33,435 nt of DNA from Phoronis australis. Its lineage: Eukaryota > Phoronida > Phoronidae. The notes below the pieces were generated by a model. The model saw only the letters and a program-made list of their open reading frames with translations. It was not told where the DNA came from and searched no databases. The stretch covers positions 288,823 through 322,257 of the forward strand of contig NMRA01000230.1 of NCBI GenBank assembly GCA_002633005.1, in the 5' to 3' direction. The translations under genes were made by a program, and so were the position numbers. Shown here piece after piece: positions 1 through 13,400 of the stretch (the stretch's first letter is position 1; each line of letters opens with the position of its first letter).

Positions 1-58
1 TAGATGGCCCCAGTATGATGGCCAGAGTGTAGTCGGGTTCAGGCTCAACAGGACGAAT
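1..58 (-). CDS. crb: Exon e16 (partial): juxtamembrane and start of transmembrane segment
   Basis: Only the first 58 bp are in the window. After the acceptor TCTGTTTTAG the frame set by e15 (phase 0) reads [19 protein letters not shown]: an acidic, proline-containing juxtamembrane piece turning hydrophobic at TLAIILG. Position directly after the last EGF and matching phase make this the likely start of the Crumbs membrane span. The rest of the span and the cytoplasmic tail are off the left edge. Confidence 0.75.
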   Translation of the reverse strand, partial: MRPVEPEPDYTLAIILGPS

Positions 59-1375
59 CTAAAACAGACCCCAAGTAAAGGTCTTAGTAAACGTGATACT
101 ACACTTAACACAAATCAAAATAGTAAATACAATAGGTAGTGATGGTACAATATATCGTTTTATAAAGTGTCAGGGGCTTGGGATGATTTTCCAGGTGATG
201 TATCGCTCCACAAAAACATAGGCTTGTGTGAAACAAATATTTTTGTGTTGTGAAATTTAACTGAAATAAACGTTTTTGCATGGGAGAAAATAAAAAATGG
301 TAAAAAATAGACGAGAAAAGAGGGAAAGAGGAAATCAAGTAAGAGAAAAACAAAAGCAAGAAAGAGAAAAATCCTCTTAAAAGAGGAGAATTTCAAGCCC
401 TGAAGTGAAACTGTTTTCATTTTAGTTCGTAATCTAAGAACAGCGTTAAAAAAGGATAACTTTCTAAATAAAGTAGCGAAGTTACAGTCTATTTATACTT
501 TTTAACTGTAAACAATAATGACATTATATGCTGTATAACACATAACTGAATAAAATGCAAATCAAATGACAGTTACACAAAGAGCACAAACTGAATGATA
601 TTTACATCTGTCGAGATACCTTAATAGATTAATTGATTAAAACATAATTTTACAAAACTCCCTAAAATAATCACTTTCCTTCTTAAAATGCAAAAACAAA
701 AGATGACAACTTACGAGTTTCTGACACATGGGCCCCTCATACTCAGACGAGCACTTGCATGACTGTCTGACCTCCTCTAGTGCATCATTCAGCGTGTAAC
801 TACAGGTCCCCCCATTCTGGCAAAAGCCGGGGGGACATGGATTCTTGGCATAACACGTGGCGCCGAAGACTGTATCCGGGCATTTACAGTTGAAGGAACC
901 CATCGTATTATTGCACGTGCCGCCATTTTTACACGGATTCCTCTCACATTCGTCTTCATCTGTCTCACAGTTCGTGCCGTTGTAACCTGCAGAGACACAA
1001 AATGAGGCAACCTGTACTTCGTTAACAAAAATGACGCAATAAAAAGTAGGATTAAAATTGGGAAGCATAATTTAGTTACGTATGGCCCAAAAACTAATGC
1101 TCAAATTTATCTAATTTTGGAACATAGTATGTCACAGATAGGTGATGGCATTCAAATGAAACTTCCAGATGCTGCGCTTTATGTATTGTTCTCCAACCCA
1201 CTATTACAAATTGTTTTTAAAAGCACCCACATTTGCAAGAGGAGCTTTCAAATACACGACTCTAATGACTTTAAGGAAAACTCAAAAGATGCACAAAATA
1301 AAAAACGAAATAACAATTCAGAAAACTTCAAAATCCTTTTTTGATTTTGTTATAAACACACATATAAACATAAAC

Positions 1376-1458
<83 letters not shown>

Positions 1459-4400
1459 CATATAATATATCATGTTGTCAACATACATATCATATTGTAA
1501 ACATAAATTACATCTGATACTCATGAGACCACATGTTTTAAGTAGTTAAAGTAATAAACTACTGACAACCAGAACCACTTAACCAGAATATAATATCAGA
1601 GGCATAGTTCTGACATCCACAAACATGTGCGTGGGTACTAGAAAGTATAGCATTTCAACACAATTTGAGTTGTGATTTCTGCCGACAATTGATAAAGAAA
1701 CTTGTTCCACATCGTCTGTCCAGGAATATACCTACCTGTGCCGGTACAGTTACACTCGTAATAGCCAATCAGATCGCGACACTTGCCGTGCACACACGGA
1801 CTACTAGCACACTCGTCAATCTCCGTGCTACAGTTGGCGTCCGTGTATCCCTTCACACAAGAGCAGTTGTAAGACCCCGGTAACTCGGTACAGTTGGCTC
1901 CATGCTGACACACGCCCATGTCGCACTCCCTGACATCGTCTGTACAGTTCACTCCTGTCCAGCCTGAAGGACAGAAATTAGCAATTATAACGGATTCAAT
2001 AACCTTTAGTTAGTGCTAGTGATAAAACAGCCCATTACCCGAGTTTCAAATCAGGTGTGTGGTGCAGCATGCCTCGACATGTAAGGCCTGCGTACGTCCG
2101 ATGCAAGTCAGGCATCAGACTACCAGTGTAATTTTTTAGCTAGAGAAACGAAAGCTCATTAACCACGATTGAGGCGATTCTGAGATAAGGGTCTGAGACT
2201 ATCCAAGAATACAGGTGACTGGCCAGTGTAACTGCAGCTATCTGGTGTATTTTGAGCTCCTCTTACCACCAAACATTGGTCATGATGAGCGAGATTTCTT
2301 GAAGAAAAGACCAACTCAATGAGAAAACTACAATAAAGCTGCTTTAGAGAATTCAACATCAACTGAAATTTGATGCATGCTCATATTAAAGAGATTAGCA
2401 CTGCTCGGATCTCTTCATAATTGGGGCTGTTATTTATTATCCCATGATGGCAACAAATTGGGCTGTTATTTATTATCCCATGATGGCAACAAATGGGGCT
2501 GTTATTTATTATCCCATGATGGCAACAAATTGGGCTGTTATTTATTATCCCATGATGGCAACAAATGGGGCTGTTATTTATTATCCCATGATGGCAACAA
2601 ATGGGGCTGTTATTTATTATCCCATGATGGCAACAGTGCATAAAGCTGAAGCTAGCTTTCTTCCCATCAAACAAAATACCTTGTGACATCCACACTTTCC
2701 ACTACATAACTGGTCTTGACTGCTTCTTCACTTAAATGAGAAGATATTACTAAGCTTAGAAAGAGTGAAGAATATGTCAATACTGGAGACTACGCTCAGC
2801 GCATACGCTTACCAGCAATGACCAGGAGACTTGTTGAGTCCTAACCAATCACCAACTGCCAATTCTTTTTAGTGTCGAGAAATCACGTCTAATTTGAGCG
2901 ACCAACGAGTCCAGAACCACATCATAATTATAAGGGGTCAAAATCAGAAGTCGTCTTTGTGATAGGGTGCGGATTAACGGAATGAGAAGCATCAAAATTT
3001 GCAATACATTTTGAGAACATGCCAGTAAAGTATAATTAGCTTTACCATGGAATGTACCATTACTTACCAGTTGTGCATTTACAGTCATACGTCAGTCCAG
3101 TATTGTCCCTGTGGGAACAGATGCCACTATTTTGACAGGGGCCGTCCACACACGCCCCTCGGATTTCACATCGATCGCCTGCAAAGAACCGAATTGCCAG
3201 TTGTTAATAAGCATCCACGTTTCACCGAACACTGCATCAAAGGTGGGAATCAGATATTTTTACATGGAAGTTCTGTTTCTTAAATGAACAACAGATGACG
3301 CTGCCCTATACTACCAGACAAAGATTTGCATGTGGCCGAGGTGACTTTACAACCCTGATGCGACTTATTTCTTATAATACTAGATGGAGATTTGAATGAG
3401 GCCGACAAGACATGGTGAACTCGATTTATTAGAGCGATGAAGTTGGCGAAAAGTTATTTTATTGTTACAATGCTTCAGTGACTGTTAGCTTCTGTCAACA
3501 ACAATCAAGGCTATTGCAAGTACACAATGAAAACATTAAGGCTCAATTTGGAGATCGTCAGTGTGACCTCAGAATTTGTTTGACAACCTGGTAAAAATTT
3601 CCCAGTTGCCATGAACTCACTGGTGATTCAACCACAAAAGGAAGTAAAAAAAAAGCGCGTTGGAATTGTTAGAAAAAACATGTAAGCCAAAAATGCCATA
3701 AGATTGCGTACTTAAGGTTGGTGTCAAAATGAGGGTGAAATGTTTAATCAGCCCTTTTTCGACTTGTTTGGTCGCATGGGAAAAAAGGTAAGGATGTCAC
3801 TGCACAGCATCACTGCATATGGTTGACTTTTCCTTTTTTGGCAGACTCATTTTCAATTTGGCGACCTGGGAATTGCACCAGCATAGAGAACTGAACAAGC
3901 AGGCTTTTAAGTTAATGATCCTTTTTATTGTGATAATTCTTTTAAATTGGGATCGAGTTCAAATTAATTAGAGTCTAACTTGTATTCCGGTATGCAGGTA
4001 ACCCTTGGGAAGACAACCGATAACACATGAAGCTAGAAGCTAAGAACTGCATGTAACTCAATATTTGATGGTGAATTAACCCCGCCCAGGCTGCACCATA
4101 TCCATGCAAAAGCAAACCTGGACAGCTGGGAGGTCAACACCTGTCAATCAAGTTGACCCCAAAAATCTTTTGCACCCCACCCCCTGTACCTAAGAAGTAC
4201 CGAGGACAGCTGCACTCCCATCGTCTGCGCTACACAGGAGGCGGGACATCACCTGTCAATCAACGCCCAACACTATACATTCCTTTCATTCTCACCAAGA
4301 AGTACTAAGAACAATTGCTTTCCCATTGCCTGTCCTTCCCAGGAGGCGGGACATCACCTGTCAATCAACACACAACACCATACATTTCTTTCCCCCTTAC

Positions 4401-7400
4401 CTAAGAAGTACTGAGGACAGCTACACTCCCATTGCCTGTCCTTGACAGAACATGTGCCGCTGTTGAGACAGTTCCCCAGGCTACAATTGGCCACATCACA
4501 GTTCCGCCCCTCATAGCCAAACGAGCAGCTGCAGTTGTAGCCCCCTTCTGTGTTACTGCACTTCGCCCCCAAGTCCACTTTGCTGCACACCTTAAGTTCA
4601 CATTCATTCACGTCCTGAACACAGTTTACACCTGCGGAAGGAAAATCACTATCTTTCTAAAACAACTGACACTTTGTGACGGTCGAAAAATAAGATTTTT
4701 TCCAAAGTTCCAATTCAGTGTTATCCAACACCTATTCAAATCATGAAATGTAAGTTACATCAAATTACAAAAATTTGATACGTCGCAGATTTTTCTTGTC
4801 ATCACAGACACCTGTGCACAGTAGCATGAAACAACCCCAGATAGCAACTCAACTAAGGTCCCTAAATTTAATGGACATGTTAAAACACTGATAGACCTTT
4901 CTTATGAAGTTTTAGTGTCATTACTAGGTCAATTTTTTATTTTGACACAAAGCGAGAATGAATAACACATTGAATTTTCAATATTATTAAAAATAAGTAC
5001 GGATCCTTTCATGCAATGTCCCTAATTTAAGTACTAAGTCCCCATTTATTTTCATTGAATTAAGGGCTCAGATTTTAGAAATCCTTTTAGAAAATCCTAT
5101 TGGTCAAACAGGAGCTCACAATAAAGGTAAAATGACAGAAAAAATGAATCTGTCAGTAAAGAATGACCCAGATATGCTTAAGATTTAGGGACCTTAGTCG
5201 AATCCCTATTTAGGAACCTTAGTCGAGTCCTTATTTGGGACTGTTGCAACCAGGCACTGAAACAGTATGGCATGATGGTACTAACAACTACTAACAATTC
5301 TCCACTCATTTCGCCAAAATTACCATTAATCCATTTTCCAAAGCTGATCATTTTCATAAAAATTGTTCTAGTAACTGACTGAAATTTTGCAAACAAATAT
5401 TACTGTTAACTCCTGTAACTGACAGTGTCTGTGTATCATTACATGTTGTAGGGCCTAGCCAAGTGGCCACTGTATTTTTATAAGAATGATATTTTAATAA
5501 ACGCCGGAATATGTCAAGCCAGTTTAAATCCTTCGTTTTTACTAACAATAGATTGAGATTTTATCATCAAGTACAAGTATGCAAGTATACCTGAAAGCCG
5601 ATAGCCTGTAGTATTCCATTTTAATTTCTTTAACGCACAACGATATCAACAAATTGACCAAACTTCAGAAACATAGTTACAGGTTTCTAAATCATAATTC
5701 ATCTTGTTTAATGAAAATCACGAAAGTCCTATTTTTTGATAACCACCTCGACATGCAAAAAAGAATTTCAAAAACAAATCCTGACAGTGCATTGAAGATT
5801 GGTGTAAAAATCAGAGTATGTGAAACTTTCATACGAATCTGATAAGCTAGATTCTGAGATAAAATGTTCCAAATCTTGGACATTTTTCTAAGGCCCTACA
5901 TAACTTTAAAGCTTAACGTCAACGACATTCTGTTATTTTGATATATTGGGTTAACCAGATAATCCTAGCAAAGATTTAGCAAAATCAGAAAATAAATATA
6001 GGCCCGACAATAGTCGAAGTTGCCTTTTTGTGCCATGTCACGTCACCGCAAGATCACAGCACAAACAACAAAAGGCCAATAACAGTTGTATTGAATAGGG
6101 GTCTGAATAGAACACCAAGTGTGTGCCGGTGTTGTATGCAGCTGTTTGAATTAATAAGTGAGTCTCGAATTGACATAAAAATAGTTTGTTACAATTGGTA
6201 ATTTATGGCACTTGTGGGCTCAGAACAATGCTCTTAATATACTGTAGGAACCAAATTTACAGTTGTTACCATTCTAGATAAGCAATACACACAGAGTTGC
6301 CCTTTTGCAATTTTAATGAACATCTCTTTAACTCACCGTATGTTTGTTGATTCTCCAAAGTATTACGCCATTCAAACTAACGATGAGACAACATTGCCAC
6401 CAGTAATGGCAACATTTTAAAGTCTGGTCTGTACGTCACCCAAAGAATACAAGTCTGAAAAGATTTCTGCCTCAACCGAGACTCTAACCCGTGCGTACGC
6501 TCTCGTCCATTGAAAAATCAAGACCACCGGTCGAACACAAAACTCCAATCAGACTTAGAAGTGGGCAGAGAACTCTCCTCAAACATCATTCTTTGAAAGA
6601 TCAGCAGTGAGAGTTTGAGAGCCACAGTGACCCCTAAAATTACAAATGGGCAACGCCGGGTAGTAATTACCCAATTCTGTAGATCAGAAGCCTAAACTCA
6701 CCCTCATAGCCAGTTCCTGTGCAGTTGCATGTGTAGCTGCCTTGAGTGTTAGTGCACATCCCACCATTCTGACATGGCTGTGTGGTGTTACACTCGTCAA
6801 TGTCCTGCGAACAGTTGTGTCCTTCCCAGCCTATGACGAGAGAAAAGCAACACGTGCAAAGGTTGAAATATTCGACGCAATTTACCAATAGACCTCATGG
6901 ACAAGGAATATGTTATCTCAAAACATTCCACAGTGATTATCTTCTTCAATTCATTTTCATTTGCAATGCCAATTTCTATCAAGATTAGTGCCCAATAAAA
7001 ACCATTCTCTAAATGTTCAGTGTTTTGGTTGGGTGCGATTAAAAGATGACTCAAGCTTTTAGTTGAGTACTATAATTTGTCTTGCAGAAAAATTGGCAGA
7101 AACATGACCACAACTAGACTTAAATCCGAAACTTTTATGCTCTGTCTTTACTATTACTGAGTCATCGAGTGGCGAAAACTAGAACTCAAAACTGAGGCAC
7201 GTTAAATTCGACTATTACCTCATTTACTACAAGTTGTTTATGGACCACACAATAGCCGTAAAGCCTCATCACAGCTAGGTGTACATACCTGCATCACAAG
7301 TACAGTTGTACCCATTGACCAAGTCTGTGCACTGTCCGTGTAAACAAGGCGAGTTGACACAGTCATCAATGTTGGTTGTACAGTTGAAGTCAGTGAAGCC

Positions 7401-10400
7401 TACAAGAGAAAAAGGTAAGAACTGTTCACAGCCAATTCTAGAAAACTCACAGACAAACAGGGACGACACACACAGCGACTGGTGAGACTAGCAAAGAACA
7501 CCACGGAAAGGTTTATACTTCGCAGTGAGAAGCTTGAAATCCACCAGGTGGCACTAGTAACACTAACAGTCAGCTGACTCATAGTGAGGAACAGATTCCT
7601 GTTCTTTTCATAAAACAAAAAGGACACAATTTTCATCAGCTTCACTTAATGATGAGCCTTTCATTATTATTAATCACGACCTTTATTCATTTTTTCGTCA
7701 TATATACTGGACGATTGCAGTCATAATCTGCAACCCATCCTCTTACCAGGATTATCCGTAGATAAACCCATAGATGTGTATTCGGAAAATGAAAATTTTC
7801 AGGTGTTTTAGTATCACGAAATAAACGGCCGGAGAAATATTCAGAAAAGGGGGCGTGTAAATGCTGACTTTGACATTTTTTCACTTAAAACTGGTTTTTT
7901 AAAATTTTATGTAAATAAGGGCATACTTCGGCAACACCTTCTTTGTTTTATATGATAAATGCCCCACAAAATTGAATTTGCGACAAGTCGACGCTTTGTG
8001 GGTTTTTAAGAGGAAATTTTCCGAATATACGCCGCATTTGACACTTGACACCAGAAGTTGTAACACCAACTAAACCCCCATGGGTGTTTATTCGGCCTAA
8101 TTTTCTGAATTAATGTCCATAGGCGTTTCATCGGGTGTGCTTATCTACGGAAAATCCCGGTAGTATAAAGAGCACATACACACTTATAGTAAGATCTGAT
8201 GTTAGCATACTAGAGCATATAGTTGCCCGCTATCACATGAAACATCTATACAATGGTAAATGGTAGTGATACAGATGTTAAGAGGTCATGGGTCTGCAAC
8301 TAATATGACGTGAATTTGTACCCGCTACTACGAATAGATATGCACAATTACACCACATCATAACATCTTGCAAGTCTTTGACTTTTTCACATTTAAATAA
8401 CCGCCATTTTAGTATTTCAAATATTTTCCAAGTGCTGTGTTTGGATTAATCAGTGTGTTCCAACAATGGCTATATTCACTGCACTATCCCGGGAATTGAG
8501 AAGGATTAAGACCCACAAGATTCACAGTGCAGTAATAATTTTCAACGTGCTTCGAAATTCACAGCGCTACGTAAATCAGGCCAAATTATGACTATTCTTA
8601 TTAATTTTGGTCAAAATGACCTCAAACTGAACACTTGAATACAAAGTGCTTGCTGCACACATACACTTGCAGCGTAGATCCGACCAACATAAAAGCCACC
8701 TCATTATCACAAGCCACCTATTAGCCAGAATAGTAACAACATCAATAGCCAAGGTGAAGTCCATGAGAGACGGACCCAACGTCGCTAACTTTAGTAAGTT
8801 CTTATTTGGTCTACGACAGAATGTGTTTCAACACTCACCCGCTTTACATGTGCATCTGTAGTGTAGATCGGATATCGTGTAGTTGGATATACACGTCGCC
8901 TCATTCTTACACGGGCCGTCAGCACAGTAATCTATCATCTTCTCACACCGGTATCCCGTGGTCCACACCGGACACAGGCACTTGAAAGGAAGCTATGGAC
9001 AAAGGAATGGAATGACAGTACCATGGACAAGCAAAAGGAACCTTTCACCTCTAATTAGTCAACCCAGATGGATGCTCTCCCAGAGGAAGTGTTGTTATGT
9101 GTACGAGTGGTGCCATCTTGTGGGACCAAACAAACGAATTGACAATACCCTGGCACATTGCTAGTGAAACAAAATAAAACAAAACATCTCCAAAACTAAT
9201 CACAATTTTACCAAGAAGTAGGACACAAACACAAGGACTAGAATTTATACATGTAACTTGTCTATGGGTACAATTCAAGCCTATGTTTTAGTTACAACAA
9301 CATGAGGTAAGGAATCATCCAGGGTTGTCATAGCAATGCTTCAGTGCCTGAACACACAATTTAATTTCACTAACTACGCAAGTGAAGCAACACCTGAAGC
9401 TGAATGNCGATTTCTCATATCAAAGCTCAAGGGAGGGGAAAGGGTGGAAAAACTCAGAGCGGCCATCTTGACAAAAGAATGTTAGCTACTTACATCGCCT
9501 TTATTTACCACCGTCTGGTTAAGGCAGGTTCCCCCGTTTTCACACTGTTTACCACTGGCGCACGTCTCCCGGATCTGTAATGGTGGGGACAAGGAACGCA
9601 ATGAATATCATGGAGTTCATCGCCTCACCACAGCCACTTTTGGCACGCACACCAAAACAACTGGCTATAACCCCGCATACTATCACAGAAACCAACTTAG
9701 ATTTAAACTATTTACAGTCATAAACCTGGGTCCTGGGTCTGATCTATGAACTCAAAATCGAACTTGAAGAATAATTTTGGAATTTTCACTGCTGCTTTTG
9801 TGCAATCATTGAAGACTGGTGTCTACTTCTGCCTTCAAATACAATGCAGCTTAGTCCTAGTTTGCACTTAAAAGACCCCTGCATCAAAGACATAAGTTCC
9901 AATCTGATCTTAAATTCTTGAGTTTTAGCAGGAGATGGTACCTCAATCATGTGCAAACTAGGTGTAGATATTCACCACTAGGTGTAGACACTCACCACTA
10001 GGTGTAGATATTCACCACTAGGTGTAGACACTCACCACTAGGTGTAGACACTCACCACTAGGTGTAGATATTCACCACTAGGTGTAGACACTCACCACTA
10101 GGTGTAGATATTCACCACTAGGTGTAGACACTCACCACTAGGTGTAGATATTCACCACTAGGTGTAGACACTCACCACTAGGTGTAGACACTCACCACCA
10201 TCAATTATAACATACTCTTGCACAGAATAAGAGACACTCATCTTCAGTTTGTATAAAAGAATAACAGGAAAATTATACTTTCAAGTTCGATTTTGAGTAC
10301 AAAGATTAGACGTCGAGGTCAGGTTGATCCAAACTCAGGAGACAAGTGGAATCTGGTTTTGGAAAAATTGAGTTTGTCATAGCCAGAGGCCATGTTGAAA

Positions 10401-13400
10401 GCAAAGAATGAAAGTTTGTCACAGCCAGAGGTCATGTTGAAGGCAGAAAATGACAGTTTGTCATAGCCAGTGACCCTGTTCAAGGCATGAAATGACAGTT
10501 GGTCATAGCCAGATACCATGATCAAGGCATAAAATGTGATGTGACAAGTCAACTGGAATAGTTTGATCTAAAGTAATGACCAACAGTGAATACTACTCTC
10601 AAACACCTGGAACTCACCTCTACTTTGAGTAAGGGTTTCCCCGAACAAATTCACAATGCTACGCGATTTCAATCAATAATTAGTTTTTGTTACAAAAAAG
10701 TTGAGCCAGCAATCAGATACAGCTTTTAAATCCAACACCTTATAATCAAATACCAATTTCATTTTTTCTCTCAGCAGTTTTAGAATTTTTCACACTATCC
10801 GGAGTCATGACAAAATTTACACAAAATTTCAACAAGCAACTTCGGTCGCTTTTCTAGATTTTCTTGCTTGAACTTCAAAAATGAGCTTTCAACTTCACAA
10901 TCAGTAGTATTTGACACCTGGACTTTGTTTCAGCCAACTATTCACAACATGATACGAATGTTATCGATTGACATACAAAGAAACAAGTCTCTCACAAGGG
11001 TTGGTTCACGCCAGTGCTCAAGTTAAGAACTGGCATAAAACGAAGTATGGTAGATATTGCGACCAAGACAGCTTTGACAGGCAGACGCTGTGATCACAAT
11101 GCCAAAAACTGTAACATAATAACTCTAATGACCCAGGGCTGCCAAACACACCAAAATATGCAATTTCCATAACATAATAAACTTGTACATGCGAGAAGTA
11201 CTCGGACAAAATGACACGGAATGCCTGTCAAGACAGCTGAGCAAAACTGGAAATCATTGTCACAGAAGCCGTCATCGTAACAGTGACAAAGGATTTATAG
11301 GAGAGCTACAGACAGGCTAACTACATTATGGTGATTTTGCCACAGTAATAAGTCTTTCCCACCAACCTGTCATTTCGGACATACAAAGAATTGGCTCTAA
11401 TGAACGTAAACCGTAATTTTTCTGATTACTTCCATCACGTAACTAAGAAGCTTCCGCGACAGCCAAATCCCTACAAATATTACGTCAAACTCCATGTTAC
11501 ATACATCAACTTGGCAATTCTTTCCGGTGTAGTTAGCAGTACAGTTGCACTCATAACCATTCACAAGGTCGACGCAGACTCCACCACTATAACAGGTGAC
11601 GTTAGCACAATCGTCGATGTTCGTCTCGCACCTGTAAAGAACATTTTCAACAGGTGATATTATGCGCCACATAATGGACTATACAATCTACTTCAGTTCG
11701 TTTCCTCCTGACAAAAATCACCAATAGGAATTCACATGGGTTCCGCATTTTGAGAACCAGTTTAATGTCTGTTACTCAGCAAAAAACAGTTCTCTTACTG
11801 CAGAACGTCTACAAGTGACCATAAATAAATGAAAGCGCTCCGAGGAGCGAAACTTGGCGAAATTAACCAAAAAGATGACGATAAAGATGATGACAAAGAT
11901 GACGAATATGACAACAATGGTTGCGAGGATGAACAAAAGAAGTAATAATAACATACACATGACGAACGTAGAAGTCCGAAATCAGTAAGAAAATGGCTAC
12001 AGTCTTCAGCGACACTTGGCGAAATTAACGGAAAAGACAACGACGGAGATGATGACGAAGATGATGACGATGACGAATATGATGATGGTGGTGGCGATGA
12101 TGAACAACATCACAACATTCATATGACGAACTTAGTTGTCATAAATCAATAAGAAATAGGCTACAGTCTAGTTCAATAGAAGCTAAACCAACATCAATGC
12201 AGCAAGAGCGCTCAACAAAGGAACAGCGTTATCAGAAAATCTCAAATAACTCGAAAAGTAGACGTCCTAGCGAAAAATGGAAAACATCTTCTGAAAGCCT
12301 GTTCAAAATTCTATCTAAACTGATGGTATCGCCCAATTCCGTAAATTTTTCAATAAAGAAGGCTCCAAGAAGACATCATGGTTTTGTATCTAAAAGTGGG
12401 GGTTGAAAGATAGGGCAAAGACAACACAGCAGCTCCACATGCTCGCTGTCTGAGTCCGAATATACCAACCTCACCCGACACCGTAGTCAAAGAGACTTAC
12501 CTCACTCTTAAATTAAGGAAGAAATGGACTTCAACCCCGGATCTGGAGGACGTCTCCCATACCCACACCCTTCCCAACTAGGAAGTAACCCTCCAAGTAT
12601 CTTGTTGCTCCACAACAACAACAGTAGCGACCACATTTACTACCGGCATATACCTTAAGTTTGGAATTCATTTTTTTGGTGGTTTGGAATTACTACCGGC
12701 ATATACCTTAAGTTTGGTAGTCATTTTCTTGGTGGTTTGGAGTTACTACCAGCATATACCTTAAGTTTGGAATTCATTTTCTTGGTGGTTTGGAATTGTG
12801 CTTCACTAGAATTTGAATATGTACAGAAAACCTCCTGACTTACAATGCTCAAGTGAAACTACTAGTAGTGGCTAAGTACCAGTATGACCATGTACATAAT
12901 GCATAAGACCATGAATTGTACAATCTTCATGCAAGTCACAATTCACATTGGGTACCTCCGGACTTCATTTTAACTTGGCAACAGTTCCTAGGCAACACTT
13001 CATGCATCTACAGTAACATTACATTGGAGATAGGAAACAAATATGCAATTCAGATTACTTCTAAGTGATGGAGCCTTTAAAAATCAGACTCCATACAGTC
13101 AAAGTTATCATCAAAGTATCAGAAAAGAGAGCATCAACCATTTTCGGTGATATGTTTAGTACAAATCAGATGCCTGGTTATCTTGGAAACATACCGGAAT
13201 CATTTACTGTTGCCTGGTGTGTGTTGACTATCTACTGACAATAGGAAGTGATGTAAACTGTTCAGGTGAAAGGTTATGACATCATGAACTGTTTTCGAAA
13301 CAGTGAGTTAACACTACTCCACGAACGAATGCACACACGCACAAATGAGCGAACGCACGCACTCACATAAGCGTACATAATGCAACAATCGATTTGGTGA

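Noticed and set aside
105-420. 84- and 86-residue hydrophobic minus-strand frames
   Set aside because: They come from an A/G-rich interspersed repeat that recurs at 19515-19720. There is no domain or splice support.
1318-1524. Ile/Tyr-rich frames over the (AT)n tract
   Set aside because: Low-complexity microsatellite.
2377-2695. Three overlapping repetitive open frames on both strands
   Set aside because: They are the 36-bp minisatellite, whose period divisible by three keeps every frame open.
6831-6888. Hydrophobic in-frame extension upstream of e11 (and similarly at 7400-7469 upstream of e10) as signal peptides
   Set aside because: These are short, contain several Cys and polar residues, lack a good start context, and derive from the pyrimidine tracts of the acceptors. 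They show how easily such mimics arise and lower confidence in the one before e3.
9961-10200. CRISPR array
   Set aside because: Units are directly adjacent without spacers, and the sequence is an intron of an animal gene.
11830-11943. Small acidic plus-strand peptide with KDDDK-type repeats
   Set aside because: It is about 37 codons from a GAT/GAC-rich tandem duplication. The second copy does not keep the same start or stop.
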